Shown here: piece by piece, positions 44,361 to 55,300 of the stretch
Layout: every line of letters starts with the position of its first letter
Numbering within the stretch: the first letter of the stretch is position 1
Assembly (NCBI GenBank): GCA_021298015.1
Contig: JAJTGY010000007.1
Coordinates: 1 to 64,000, forward strand
Length of the DNA stretch: 64,000 bases
Direction: 5' to 3'
From: Flammeovirgaceae bacterium
Lineage (GTDB): Bacteria; Bacteroidota; Bacteroidia; Cytophagales; Cyclobacteriaceae
Program-made: the position numbers and the translations under genes
Notes under the pieces: generated by a model
What the model was told of the DNA's origin: nothing
Databases searched by the model: none
The model's input: the letters and a program-made list of their open reading frames with translations, nothing else

Positions 44361-44972
44361 CTACAAGATTTTTTCAATAAAGGATTGCACGTGCCGGGCC
44401 ACCAATTGGTGGCCCTTGGCATTGGGATGAATACCATCGGCCTGGTTGAGTTTTTCGTCACCGGCAACGCCCTGCAGCAGAAATGGAATTAACGTGGCCC
44501 CGTTGGCTCGCGCCAGCTCCGGATAGATCTTTTTAAACTCGTCAGCGTACGTCTTGCCCATATTGGGGGGCACCATCATGCCGGCCATCACGATCTTAGC
44601 GTTGGGGTACTTCGCTTTCACTTTGTCAATAATACGTTGAAGATTCTGGCGTGTATCGGTTACCGGTAATCCACGCAATCCATCATTGGCTCCCAGTTCG
44701 AGTACAAATACATCAACGGGTTGCCTCAGAATCCAGTCGATGCGGGAGAGCCCGCCTGCTGAAGTCTCGCCACTAAGCCCGGCATTGACAGCCTTGACCT
44801 CTTTACCTTGTTTACGTAAATTTTGTTCAATCAGGGCTGGGAAGGCTTCTTCGGGCGAGAGCCCGTATCCTGCGGTCAGGCTGTCGCCAAAAAAAAGAAT
44901 GGTCTTGGGCGGAGCCACGCTCCAAGACGCACCCAGCAACACAATAAAATGCATGATCTTAGCGACTGCCAT
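44361..44972 (-). CDS. SGNH/GDSL esterase, TesA-like arylesterase
   Basis: A 203-residue exported esterase with a short signal sequence (about 1-20). Block I FFGDSLTAGYG carries Ser31; block II has G in NAGLSGETSAGG; block III is GANDGLRG; block V is ADGIHPNAKGH with the Asp-His pair. This is the TesA/lysophospholipase-arylesterase subfamily. It is divergent from an ABC ATPase/permease pair, the same layout as tesA-ybbA-ybbP in Enterobacteria, suggesting a shared lipid-related role. Confidence 0.9.
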   Translation of the reverse strand: MAVAKIMHFIVLLGASWSVAPPKTILFFGDSLTAGYGLSPEEAFPALIEQNLRKQGKEVKAVNAGLSGETSAGGLSRIDWILRQPVDVFVLELGANDGLRGLPVTDTRQNLQRIIDKVKAKYPNAKIVMAGMMVPPNMGKTYADEFKKIYPELARANGATLIPFLLQGVAGDEKLNQADGIHPNAKGHQLVARHVQSFIEKIL

Positions 44973-44978
44973 TATAAG

Positions 44979-45000
44979 AAATTGTTAATTGAAACAATTT
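44979..45000. promoter_or_regulatory. inverted repeat in the tesA-like/ABC divergent region
   Basis: AAATTGTT-aattga-AACAATTT, perfect 8-bp arms, 7 bp upstream of the esterase start and 44 bp before the ATPase start. It could be an operator serving both genes; no regulator is known. Confidence 0.4.
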
Positions 45001-45044
45001 TACGGGTAAAAACGATTTAAAGATTTAAACTTCCCAATAAAATC

Positions 45045-45737
45045 ATGCCGGATATTGTACTTGCTGCCGAGAACCTGACGAAATCCTTCCCGTCAGGCGA
45101 ACGAGAGATTGTCGTTTTGGACCACGTGTCGTTTACCGTTCGCCAGGGCGAGGCCGTTTCGATCATTGGCCCGTCCGGAAGTGGTAAAACGACTTTGCTC
45201 GGACTTTGTGCAGGGCTGGACGTGGCAACCTCAGGCACGCTATCGCTGATGGGCTTTAAGCTCAACGCGATGGATGAGGATGACCGCGCTTATGTCCGGA
45301 ATCAGTTCATCGGTTTCGTATTTCAGAATTTCCAGTTGTTGGCCACGCTCACCGCGCTGGAAAATGTGATGGTGCCGCTCGAATTAAGAGGCGAAAAGGG
45401 CGTGGAAGCTCGTGCGCGCGAACTGTTGGAACGGGTGGGGCTTGGAGACCGCACCCATCATTACCCCTCGCAGCTTTCCGGTGGTGAGCAGCAGCGGGTG
45501 GCCATTGCCCGTGCTTTTATTACATCCCCGAAAGTTCTGTTTGCCGATGAGCCCACCGGAAACCTGGACGAGGAAAATGCGACCCGCATTACCGAGCTGC
45601 TTTTTCAGATCAACCGGGAGGAAAAGACCACACTTGTGCTGGTTACTCATAATCTTGAACTGGCTGAACGAACCGAGCGAATACTTCAAATGAAGGGCGG
45701 TAAATTGGTTAACGAGCGTATTCTTACCGTTGCATGA
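45045..45737 (+). CDS. ABC transporter ATP-binding protein (YbbA/LolD type)
   Basis: A 230-residue ATPase of the MacB/LolD class. Walker A GPSGSGKT is near 44-51, signature [15 protein letters not shown], Walker [15 protein letters not shown], and the H-loop LVTHN. It energises the large permease encoded by the next gene, whose ATG overlaps this stop (ATGA). The pair corresponds to E. coli YbbA-YbbP. Confidence 0.93.
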   Translation: MPDIVLAAENLTKSFPSGEREIVVLDHVSFTVRQGEAVSIIGPSGSGKTTLLGLCAGLDVATSGTLSLMGFKLNAMDEDDRAYVRNQFIGFVFQNFQLLATLTALENVMVPLELRGEKGVEARARELLERVGLGDRTHHYPSQLSGGEQQRVAIARAFITSPKVLFADEPTGNLDEENATRITELLFQINREEKTTLVLVTHNLELAERTERILQMKGGKLVNERILTVA

Positions 45738-48304
45738 TCGAATACATCATCAAGATCAAGCGAAAGACGAAAAGTTTGCTTCGCGATCCGTGGGTGTGGC
45801 GCATGGCCTGGCGCGATGGGCGTCACAATGCTTCGCGCTTGTTCCTGTTTATTGCGTCCATGATCACGGGGATTGCGGCCGTGGTGGCCATCTCTTCCCT
45901 GAACTACTCCATGCAGCAGGAGTTAAACCGAAATGCGAAGGAGTTGTTGGGCGCAGATCTGGTGATCAAAAGTAATAAGAAATTTGACAGCACCTTCACG
46001 GCCCTGCTCGACTCGGCAGCCATTCAGCAGGCAGCCAATGCCGACATGGCCTCCATGGTGATGTTTATGAATACCGGCCAGTCACGCCTGGTCAAACTCA
46101 CCGCACTCGAAGGGGATTTTCCGTTTTACGGTGACCTCATTACGTTGCCGGCTGACTCCTACGCCAAAGTGCGCACGGGGCGTTACGCCATGTTGGACGA
46201 ATCGCTGGCCACCCAGTATGAAGTGAGTTCAGATGATTCCATCAAAGTGGGCAGTTCCGTTTTCCGTGTGGCCGGGGTCGTGCGCAAGATTCCGGGTGGC
46301 GGAGAGCTGACCTCCACCATTGCACCAGTCGTGTATATCGCTCTCTCTGAACTGGATTCCACCGGGCTGGTTCAGTATGGCAGCCGCGTGAACTATAATC
46401 TGTTTATTAAAACGAAAACGGAGCAAGAAACGACCGATTTGCTCAAGCGGCTGCGGCCGGAGATGAAGCAGCGGGGTTATTCGTTCGACACGGTAGAAGA
46501 GCGGAAGAATGATCTGGGCAACGGCTTCCGATCGGTATATCGCTTTTTCTCACTACTCGCTTTTGTGGCGTTGGTGTTAGGTTGCATCGGTGTGGCCAGT
46601 TCGGTTCACATCTATGCACGGGAGAAGCGAGACGAGGTTGCCATCCTGCGCTGCGTAGGTAGTTCGGGCTGGCAGGCATTCAATATCTACTTCATTCAGG
46701 TATTTGCTCTGGGTCTGGCAGGCAGTGTGCTGGGTGCCGCCTTAGGCGTAGGTCTTCAACAACTCATCCCGTTGGCTTTCGGGGGTCTTTTGCCCGTGGA
46801 GTTGAAGTTCAATGTTCAATGGGTAGCTGTTGGTGAAGGTTTGATTCTGGGTGTTTTGATCTCCGTACTGTTCACCGTGCTTCCCTTGGTGGCCGTTCGG
46901 TTTGTTCCACCTTTGTCTGTATTGCGCACGGACTTCAACGCTGAGCGTGTAATTTCCAAGACGAAGATCGTTACCCTTTTTCTGATTGTTTTGTTTCCGG
47001 TGTTAGCCGCAGCTTACCAAACCCGAAGTTTTTTGGCAGGCAGTCTCTTCACGGGCGGATTGGCCATGGCCCTTGGGGCGCTTACCGCAGTTGCCGCAGT
47101 ATTGCTTTGGATGATTAAACGGTATTTTCCGCGCAGAGCCTCGTTCATCTGGCGGCATGGGATGGCTAATCTCTTCCGGCCAAACAATCAAACCCGTGTT
47201 ATGTTGGTCACCATTGGCCTTGGGGCTTTCATTATTTCAACGCTTAACATTATTCAAAGCAGCTTGCTTAATCAGGTCGAGTTTACCGGCAACAGCAATC
47301 AGTCCAATACGATTCTATTTGATATTCAATCTTCGCAGCGCGAGGGCGTATTGAATCTGATGGATCAGTATCAGCTGCCGCGTAACCAGGTGGTGCCGAT
47401 TATTACTTGCCGGCTGGCTTCAGTCAAGGGTGTGCCGGTTGAACAAATTCAGAAGGACACTTCGCTGAGAATTCCCAACTGGGCGCTTACGCGCGAGTAC
47501 CGGGTTACGTATCGCGACTCCCTTCATCTCTCGGAGGAGTTGGTCAAAGGGAAAATTCAGTGGCGTGGGGGTGGAGTGGTCGATTCAGTGGGTGTCACCA
47601 TTTCCGATGGCATGCAAGAAACCCTCCGGCTGGACGTGGGCGATTCGCTCGTGTTCGATGTGCAGGGGGTGCCGATACGCACGTTCATCAGCGGCATTCG
47701 CAAGGTCGACTGGCCGAAGGACCCTCCGAACTTCATATTTGTTTTTCCCACGGGAGTCCTGGAAGCTGCCCCCCAAATTTGGGTAGCCGCTACACGAATC
47801 ACGGACACCCAGAACGCCAATCGATTTCAACAGGAATTGGTGATGAGTTATCCCAATGTATCGCTCATCGATCTCCGGTTGATCCTATCGACTATAGACG
47901 AACTGTTCGGTAAAGTGGCCGTGGTTGTCCGATTCCTGGCATTATTCAGCATTATCACGGGGCTTGTGGTGCTGGCGGGTGCCGTGTTGAACAGTCGCTT
48001 CGCCCGCGTGAAAGAAAATGTGTTATTGCGCACGGTAGGGGCGCGGCAGCGTCAGATCGTTCGCATCACGTTGATTGAGTATGGATATCTTGGTCTGTTC
48101 GCTGCACTCACGGGCATGGTCTTGTCGCTGGCGGCCGGTTGGTTGTTGGCCACCTTCTTTTTCGAAATCAAGTTTGCGGTGGATGTACTTGAGCTGCTCG
48201 CAATTGCTGCAGGCGTCATGCTGCTCACGGTGTTCATCGGCTGGTTTAATTCCCGCAGCGTATTAAACACGCCACCTTTGCAGGTATTGCGAAGGGAGGG
48301 TTGA
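45734..48304 (+). CDS. ABC transporter permease with two FtsX domains (YbbP-like)
   Basis: An 856-residue inner-membrane protein with the ten-segment layout of the YbbP class: one N-terminal segment (about 35-56), a periplasmic domain, three segments with the FtsX coupling motif YAREKRDEVAILRCVG (about 295-310), a central pair of helices around 420-465, a second periplasmic domain, and a final FtsX unit (VKENVLLRTVGARQRQI). Relatives are linked to lipid or lipoprotein extraction; cargo is unknown. Couples with the ATPase upstream. Confidence 0.9.
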   Translation: MIEYIIKIKRKTKSLLRDPWVWRMAWRDGRHNASRLFLFIASMITGIAAVVAISSLNYSMQQELNRNAKELLGADLVIKSNKKFDSTFTALLDSAAIQQAANADMASMVMFMNTGQSRLVKLTALEGDFPFYGDLITLPADSYAKVRTGRYAMLDESLATQYEVSSDDSIKVGSSVFRVAGVVRKIPGGGELTSTIAPVVYIALSELDSTGLVQYGSRVNYNLFIKTKTEQETTDLLKRLRPEMKQRGYSFDTVEERKNDLGNGFRSVYRFFSLLAFVALVLGCIGVASSVHIYAREKRDEVAILRCVGSSGWQAFNIYFIQVFALGLAGSVLGAALGVGLQQLIPLAFGGLLPVELKFNVQWVAVGEGLILGVLISVLFTVLPLVAVRFVPPLSVLRTDFNAERVISKTKIVTLFLIVLFPVLAAAYQTRSFLAGSLFTGGLAMALGALTAVAAVLLWMIKRYFPRRASFIWRHGMANLFRPNNQTRVMLVTIGLGAFIISTLNIIQSSLLNQVEFTGNSNQSNTILFDIQSSQREGVLNLMDQYQLPRNQVVPIITCRLASVKGVPVEQIQKDTSLRIPNWALTREYRVTYRDSLHLSEELVKGKIQWRGGGVVDSVGVTISDGMQETLRLDVGDSLVFDVQGVPIRTFISGIRKVDWPKDPPNFIFVFPTGVLEAAPQIWVAATRITDTQNANRFQQELVMSYPNVSLIDLRLILSTIDELFGKVAVVVRFLALFSIITGLVVLAGAVLNSRFARVKENVLLRTVGARQRQIVRITLIEYGYLGLFAALTGMVLSLAAGWLLATFFFEIKFAVDVLELLAIAAGVMLLTVFIGWFNSRSVLNTPPLQVLRREG

Positions 48305-48342
48305 TTGGAGTTACTAATTCGGGGTATCTTGTATGCACTTTT

Positions 48343-50574
48343 ATGCAAATTGCCGTGCGACTTTGTGCGTTTCTTTATTGGATTTCGTTTGCCGCGTGGG
48401 GGCAAAACGCCCAACTTCATTGGATTGAAAATAAGGGTCAATGGTCGGGTAACTATGACGCCATGGCCCGTGTGCCGGGCGGCCGTGTGTACATTAATGA
48501 TGAGGGATTTTCAGTGCTTTTGGTGGACGAGGCCAGGTTACATGAACTGCACGAGCAGCCGTACCAATGCTTTTTAGAATCGCAGGCCTTTGTACCCCCG
48601 GAGGAGTCGATCCGGATGCACGCCTTACGTTTTCGCTGGTTGCACACCCATGCATCTGCGGCCCGATTCTCGGGCCTGCTTCCGGTTTACTACAGTTATT
48701 TCCTCGGTAACGATTCTTCACGGTGGGCTCCTGCGGCACGGGCGTATGGCGAGGTATCCTATCGCAACGTCTATCAAGGCATTGATGTACTGGTGAAGGG
48801 ATGGGGACAGCATATCAAATACGATTGGATCGTTCGGGCAGGCGCGGAGGCTCAACAAATCCAATATGCCGTGGAAGGCGCTTCGGGTATTAAGATTGAG
48901 GAGGGCGAACTCAGGGTAAAAACGGCCTTGGGTGTATTGGCCGAGGGGCGCCCGGTAGCCTACCAGATAAGGGACGGTGTTCGCTGCGAAGTTCCCTGCG
49001 CGTTTAGGGCTCACCACGGATTGATTGGTTTTGAGTTTCCTGACGGATACGATCGTACCTATGACCTGATCATTGACCCGATATTGATTTTTTCAACGTA
49101 TTCGGGGTCAACGGCCGACAATTGGGGCAGCACAGCTACTCCGGGTGAACGGGGCACGCTTTACTCAGCCGGGGTAACCAATCACCAGTTTGGCGGTGAG
49201 TTCCCGGCAACACCCGGAGCTTTTGAAGTTGACTATCAGGGCGACTATGACATCGCCATTCTGAAGTATGACTCGGCCGGCACACAATTGCTGTATGCTG
49301 CTTACCTGGGTGGCCGAAGTGCCGATTCCCCTCACAGTTTAGTGCTTACCGAAAACGAAGATCTGCTGGTGCTCGGAACAACGAGTTCATCCGATTTTCC
49401 GACAACGCCAGGGGCCTTTGATCGCTTGTTTGGTGGTGGTACTCCGCAAAGCAATGTGATCACCTATCCAAACGGTTCGGATATCATCGTGAGTCGGATT
49501 AGCCGGGATGGTACACTGTTGAAAGCAAGCACCTATTTGGGGGGGTCACGAAATGACGGTCTGAGCCCATCGGGCGGAGCGTTGGTTCGTAACTATGGTG
49601 ACGAGTTGCGGGGTGATATTGTTGAGAACTCAAAAGGCGAGATCGTTATAAGCTCCGTAACATCATCACCGGATTTCCCCGCGATCAATAGCTTCACGAC
49701 AACGTTCGGAGGGGGGGAGACGGATGCATTGATTGCAAAACTAACAGCTGATTTGTCCTCAATAAGTTGGAGTGCATTCCTTGGCGGCAATGAGGCAGAT
49801 GCTTCTTACTCCATCCAGGTGGATTGGTCAGATCACATTTTCGTGGCGGGGGGTACTGCCAGTTCCAATTTCCCGGCAGCAGCCGGGGCCTATCAGCCAA
49901 CTTTTGGGGGTGCCGTGGATGGGTTTGTTGCCCGCATCCGGGGCGATGGAGCCGAAATCATGTCGGTTACGTTCACCGGTACATCCGACTACAATCAAAT
50001 TTATTTTCTTGGTATCAGTCCATCGCGGGAGGTATACGTGTATGGACAAACGGCAGGACCTTTTCCGGTATCAACCGGAGTTTACTCCAATCCGAACAGC
50101 GGTCAGTTTATTCAGAAGTTTGACTCGGCTTTACGTGTGCTCCAGTTCAGTACGGTAGTGGGTGCGGGTCGGGGCATACCCGACATTTCACCCACCGCTT
50201 TTTTGGTCAACGATTGCAACAATCTGTATTTGTCAGGCTGGGGTGGCGGTATCAATCGGATTTTGGGATTTTGGGACAGTTCAACGGCAGGCATGCCGGT
50301 GACGCCCAACGCCTTTCAGGCCACCACCAGCGGCTCGGACTTTTATTTCATGGTATTGACGGCCGATGCCTCCCAATTTTTATATGGCACTTTTCTCGGT
50401 GGAAGTCAGTCGAAGACTCACGTGGATGGCGGAACCAGCCGTTTTGACAAGGGGGGCGTGGTCTATCATGCGGTGTGTTCGGGCTGCGCAGCCTTCAATT
50501 CAACAGGGGGACCCACGTCCGATTTCCCCACCACGGCAAATGCGTGGAGTCGATTCAATCAAAGCGCAAACTGA
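48343..50574 (+). CDS. secreted SBBP-repeat protein, N-terminal part (ended by in-frame TGA)
   Basis: Exported protein from the ATG at 48343, signal peptide MQIAVRLCAFLYWISFAAWG. Residues about 25-240 form the conserved N-terminal domain (HWIENKGQW...), then SBBP-type propeller repeats with the FPTTPGAF/FPATPGAF signature occur several times to the end. The frame stops at TGA 50572-50574 where relatives continue ...N-C-N-N-A-A-F-K-F-D; the codon appears to be a Cys codon (TGC/TGT) turned into TGA. The same frame goes on without another stop to 51615. Either a fresh pseudogene, a sequence error or read-through. Confidence 0.8.
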   Translation: MQIAVRLCAFLYWISFAAWGQNAQLHWIENKGQWSGNYDAMARVPGGRVYINDEGFSVLLVDEARLHELHEQPYQCFLESQAFVPPEESIRMHALRFRWLHTHASAARFSGLLPVYYSYFLGNDSSRWAPAARAYGEVSYRNVYQGIDVLVKGWGQHIKYDWIVRAGAEAQQIQYAVEGASGIKIEEGELRVKTALGVLAEGRPVAYQIRDGVRCEVPCAFRAHHGLIGFEFPDGYDRTYDLIIDPILIFSTYSGSTADNWGSTATPGERGTLYSAGVTNHQFGGEFPATPGAFEVDYQGDYDIAILKYDSAGTQLLYAAYLGGRSADSPHSLVLTENEDLLVLGTTSSSDFPTTPGAFDRLFGGGTPQSNVITYPNGSDIIVSRISRDGTLLKASTYLGGSRNDGLSPSGGALVRNYGDELRGDIVENSKGEIVISSVTSSPDFPAINSFTTTFGGGETDALIAKLTADLSSISWSAFLGGNEADASYSIQVDWSDHIFVAGGTASSNFPAAAGAYQPTFGGAVDGFVARIRGDGAEIMSVTFTGTSDYNQIYFLGISPSREVYVYGQTAGPFPVSTGVYSNPNSGQFIQKFDSALRVLQFSTVVGAGRGIPDISPTAFLVNDCNNLYLSGWGGGINRILGFWDSSTAGMPVTPNAFQATTSGSDFYFMVLTADASQFLYGTFLGGSQSKTHVDGGTSRFDKGGVVYHAVCSGCAAFNSTGGPTSDFPTTANAWSRFNQSAN

Positions 50575-50598
50575 AATAATGCCGCATTCAAATTTGAC

Positions 50599-51615
50599 TT
50601 GTCATTGCTGCGGGCTGCGTTGCAAACGAATTCGGTCCGGCTTGACCAGCCTGGAATAAATCAGCTTTGTTTAGGGGATACACTGGCGCTACAAAATTTC
50701 AGTATTGGAGGGCGTTTGTTTGAATGGCGGCTGGGCGATGCAACTAAGGTAACCCGGATCGATACTTCATTCTTTACCTATCGCTATCGGTTTCCGGGTA
50801 CCTACCGAATTACATTAGTGGCTGTTGATCAGGGTACCTGCAAGGGAGTAGATTCCGTCAGTACATTCGTCAGGGTTCTTGCACCAGTGGGAGAGGCACA
50901 GTCAGACGCATTGGCCTGCGCGCGGCAGCCGATCCAACTTTCGGCATCGGGTGGAATTCGTTACCAGTGGCAAAATGAAGGTGGCAACGTTCTGTCAACT
51001 CAACCGTCATTTATGTTTTTACCATCTCGGAGTGAAGCTCTGCGGGTTACCATTTTTGATCGTAACGGTTGTGTAGTCGTTGACACGGTGAATATTGATG
51101 TTACCCCGGCTCTTTCGATTCGCTTCACCATTGAAGAAGAATTCGGCTGCTTTGGCCTGCCCACGGTTACAGTGACAGGTGATGTACAAGGAACCCCGGA
51201 TAATAGCTGGGTAGACTTTGGTGACGGTACCCGTGTACCGGGTTCAAGCGCCACGCATCGATATCAGGCTGAAGGTGCATTTGTTGTGAAACTAATAGGG
51301 CAAACGGCAGACTGCCTGTACGACTCTGCAGCCGTGCGGCCAATTCGGGATATTAAGGTTCCCAACGTGATCACCCCGGGCACAGTTGATGGCCAGAATG
51401 ATTTCTTTCAAGTGAAGTGGGGCGATGAAATGCCGGCCGCTCGCGGTTCGCGAGTTGAGTTGAAGATACTCAACCGCTGGGGTATTACCCTTTATGCGAG
51501 TGACGATTACCAAAATGACTGGAGCGGGGCGGATTTGACTGCTGGCGTATACTATTATGATGTGAATGTTGTGGATGCCATCAAGTGCCGGGGGTGGTTT
51601 CAAATCGTGCGCTGA
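50599..51615 (+). CDS. SBBP-repeat protein, C-terminal part with T9SS type B sorting domain
   Basis: Same reading frame as the preceding part, interrupted only by the TGA at 50572-50574. An ATG at 50599 would give 338 residues but without a signal peptide, so on its own it would not be exported. It contains a PKD-like domain (about 20-95, GTYRITLVAVDQGTC), a second one (VDFGDGTRVPGSSATHRYQAEGAF) and a C-terminal gliding-motility-type CHU_C/T9SS type B domain (VPNVITPG ... LKILNRWGITLYAS ... LTAGVYYYDV). It is best read as the second half of one 1100-residue surface protein. Confidence 0.75.
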   Translation: MSLLRAALQTNSVRLDQPGINQLCLGDTLALQNFSIGGRLFEWRLGDATKVTRIDTSFFTYRYRFPGTYRITLVAVDQGTCKGVDSVSTFVRVLAPVGEAQSDALACARQPIQLSASGGIRYQWQNEGGNVLSTQPSFMFLPSRSEALRVTIFDRNGCVVVDTVNIDVTPALSIRFTIEEEFGCFGLPTVTVTGDVQGTPDNSWVDFGDGTRVPGSSATHRYQAEGAFVVKLIGQTADCLYDSAAVRPIRDIKVPNVITPGTVDGQNDFFQVKWGDEMPAARGSRVELKILNRWGITLYASDDYQNDWSGADLTAGVYYYDVNVVDAIKCRGWFQIVR

Positions 51616-52380
51616 TTACACATAACCCGCCAGCGAGTACGCGGTCATTCCTACCCACTCTCGTATAAGAATGTTCCAGATGGTAATGGCCTCCAGGCTG
51701 GGAAGTACCATAATATCCGGGCTAAACTTGCGCTGGGCCGAATAAAAGTTTGTTGAGAAGGCAGTCATTGGCCAACCGGCTTTTGCAAAACATGCTTGTG
51801 CCCGGGGCATATGAAAACCCGAGGTAATCAGCAGACAGCGGTCTGGTGTGGTGCGACCCTTTAATAGTTTCGCCACTTCCACGGCTGACTCGTGGGTATT
51901 GCGCGAGCTGTTTTCAGTCAGGACTAAACTGTCGGGAACGCCCAGCACAACCAACAACTGTTTTATTTCATCAGCTTCTTTTTTGGTTGGGTTGATGAGC
52001 TCGCTGGTTCCACCCGAAACCAAGATCTTCTGAATGTGCCCGGTCTTGTATAGCAGCACCGTATGGGTTACGCGATCGGCAGCACGGGAGAGATAGATTC
52101 GATCGGAAGGCCCAAAGTCAGACTTTGTAACACCGCTGAGCAATATGCCCCATTCATAATCCCCTACTGCCGCGAGCGGCTGAGGCGGTGTTTCCCACAC
52201 TCGCACGATTTCGCGGGCAATAAATTCATTCGAAAAAAATAACAAAAGAATGAGCGAACCAACCCGGAGGCGGGCCTTCCACCATGCCGACCTGACCACA
52301 AATGAAGTTGCAAAAGCAAGAATAATCAGCGTGAGGGGCTGGGCCAGAAAGTAAAGTGTTTTGGACAAAAAGAAGAACAT
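51616..52380 (-). CDS. YdcF family (DUF218) inner-membrane protein
   Basis: A 254-residue protein from the ATG at 52380. Two N-terminal membrane segments (about 9-27 and 36-55) precede the DUF218 domain with GILLSGV, DR...RA, KILVSGG, E...SRNTHESA and LLITSGFHMPRA, all conserved positions in the ElyC/YdcF group. The domain faces the periplasm. Relatives affect envelope polysaccharide handling; the exact role is unclear. It starts 7 bp after the ABC transporter stop. Confidence 0.88.
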   Translation of the reverse strand: MFFFLSKTLYFLAQPLTLIILAFATSFVVRSAWWKARLRVGSLILLLFFSNEFIAREIVRVWETPPQPLAAVGDYEWGILLSGVTKSDFGPSDRIYLSRAADRVTHTVLLYKTGHIQKILVSGGTSELINPTKKEADEIKQLLVVLGVPDSLVLTENSSRNTHESAVEVAKLLKGRTTPDRCLLITSGFHMPRAQACFAKAGWPMTAFSTNFYSAQRKFSPDIMVLPSLEAITIWNILIREWVGMTAYSLAGYV

Positions 52381-52387
52381 ATTATCG

Positions 52388-55300
52388 TCAACGGCCAATC
52401 AGCCGTTCGCCTCCTTCCAGCAGTTTGCGCAGCCAGTCAAAATACAACGCCACGATGCCCAGATGAATCATACCGCCTATCACCAATACATTGAACCAGG
52501 GTGTCGAGATATTGGTGTTGAGGAAGTGTTTGCTGGGAACATAAAACTGTGCCTTGAAATCGACCAGATGATTGGGATCGGGATCTTGATAGATCGGGTA
52601 AATCTTTTGAACAAGTGTATTGTCCGTTTCGGCAATCCGGATAAGATCACCGGTGTTACTCACCAGGTCGGTGATTGATTGGTTCTGGTGCTTATACCGA
52701 TACTGGTCATAAGCTTCGCGACTGCCGAGTTTATCAATCAGGTGCTGAACGGTTTGGCTTTTCTTTGTCTGTGCGGCATTATGTCGATTGCCGTAGAGCT
52801 TTCGCAGCACCCGCACGAACGAATGAGCTTCTTGATGAACACTTGAGTCGTACGATTCGGTGGTCAATAACTCCATTTTTTTCTGCAGGGTTTCGGGAAC
52901 CTGCACAGCGGCTGCTTCTTCAGAAAGTTCGTGACGAAGCAAAGCAAGTGCAGCGGAAACATTTTCGCGGACTTCCGGCTCCTGCCGTGGGTGGTTAATC
53001 CGCACGTAATCCAGTTTTGATTCGAGGGTGGGCAGATAGTAAACCATCTTGTAGTCGGCCTGCGACATTACCTTATCGAATTCATACACTTGTCGTTCAA
53101 ATTCATTGTCCTTGAATTGAGCAACCGTTAAGGCCTCAAAAGCCCATCGCGAGGCCATCATATCGCCTACTAATGGCACTGAAGTTGGATTGCTGAGGCT
53201 TGGATTGAGTTTATCAAATTTCACCACCACGCCACTCAGTAACAACTGCGGAATGAGCAATACGGGAATAAGAATATAAATGGTTACCGCAGAATTGAAA
53301 GCAGAGGATATGTTGAGCCCCAGGATGTTGGCAAAACAGGAACTGGCAAAAAGAATAAGCCAGTAGGTGAGGGTCATGCCTTGAATGCCCAGAATGGAAT
53401 TTCCAATCACGGCAAACAGCAGCGTTTGAATAGCCGACAGGACAAACAGGACGGTTATTTTCGAAAACAGATAGCTGCCGCGACTCAGGTGGAGAAAGGC
53501 CTCACGTTTCAATATCTTACGATCGCGAATGATTTCTTCAGCGCTCACCGTGAGCCCCATAAAAAGAGCTACAATGACGGCCATGAACAAATAGGCGGGT
53601 AAATTGGGGTTATCGAAGAACACGTAACTCTGGTGGGTGGAGTCGCGGTGGTAATAGCGCACGGTGAAGGCAAGTAGAAACGCGAGAAGAGGGGCCTCCA
53701 GAAGATTGATAACCAAATACTGCGTGTTGGCGAGTTTGGCTTTCACATCGCGCGAAGTAAACAGCCACGCTTGTTGCAGCCGTCCCGGCAGGTTTAGATT
53801 GGAGTTGGGCTTGTCGTTACTCGGATGAATCGGTTGCGGTTTGTGGTGCTGTTCAAACAAATTACGCCAATGCTCGGGCGAGTACTTGCGTTGTATGCCG
53901 AAGTTGCCGAACTCATTGATTACCCGGGTTTCGATTATATTGAAAATCTGTTCGGGATTAACGTTGCCACAGGCAATGCACTCACCTTGTTCGGAATTGA
54001 TCAGATTGATGCTCCGTTTGAAATAGGTAATGGCTTCTACCGGGTTGCCATAATAAATCTGATATCCTCCAGTGTCCAAAATCAGTAATTTGTCAAACAT
54101 CTTGAAAATATCTGACGAAGGTTGGTGGATGACGGCAAAAACAAGCTTGCCTTTCATCGCGAGTTCTTTCAGCAGGTCAATAATGTTCTCCGAGTCGCGC
54201 GAGGATAGCCCGGATGTGGGCTCATCCACGAACAGTACAGCGGGCTCCCGTAAGAGCTCTAAACCAATGTTCAGGCGCTTGCGTTGCCCTCCGCTAATGG
54301 TTTTCTGTAACGGTGACCCAACTTTCAGATCCCGTATCTCCGTGAGACCCAAATCGTCCAATGTCTTGAGCACCAGAAAGTCAATTTCTTCTTCGCTAAG
54401 GTGATTGAAGCACAAGCGAGCCGCATAGTACAGGTTTTCATAAACCGTCAGGTCCTCCATTAACAGATCATCCTGGGGAACAAATCCAAGTACACCCTCT
54501 ACCTTCTCAGGCTGCTGATGTAGATCAATCCCGTTAATCAGCACACGCCCGTCAGTAGGTTTTTGCGATCCGTTCAAAATATTTAGCAACGTTGACTTGC
54601 CGGCACCGCTGGCGCCCATAATGGCAACCAGGCGGCCTGATTCCTCTGCCAGATTGATGTCGCGAAGACCCAGCTTTCCATTTTTGAACCGATACGATAT
54701 ATCAATGGCTTCGAAACTGGTACGTTTGCGATCATCTCTTTTCAGGAACTGTCCCATAACGTCTCCGAAGTAGACCGGATCGGCCTGCTCCCAGCGCAAG
54801 GCACTGCCGTTCGCCAGCACATTGATGGCTCCGGAACGTTGTGCTACACCGTTCAGGTAGACATCCGTTTTGCCAATGTACTTGAAGAAATAGGTGTCGG
54901 ACGATTTCAAATAGAGGTTAGCAATAAATCCATCGAGTTGCTGGCGAAAAAGGTGCTTTCCCTGCCCGCGCGTCTGAGAGTCAATCAGTAAGATGTTTTC
55001 ATCCGCGCAATCTTCCGGGTTGCGGGCTGAAACATAACGCTTAATTAACTCAATATCATCGTGAGTAAGGCTCAAGTGCTCACCGATCCACTGAGCAAGC
55101 TTTTCCTCTCGGGCCGTAATAGCCCCGTCTGCCACAATGACATCAACCAACTGCAGCATGATCACCACCTTTTGGCGGGAGGTCAGTTGGTTATTTATTT
55201 CTGCGCAAATCTGTCGGATGACCGTGAGTTCATGATCGGCTGCCAGGCCATTGAACTCCAAGGTGCATTTGTCGAATAACTCGAGATAAGCGGGGATTCG

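Noticed and set aside
50572..50574. Selenocysteine codon in the SBBP protein
   Set aside because: The residue is a structural Cys in a secreted repeat protein, and no convincing SECIS-like hairpin was seen after the TGA. A point mutation or base error is simpler.
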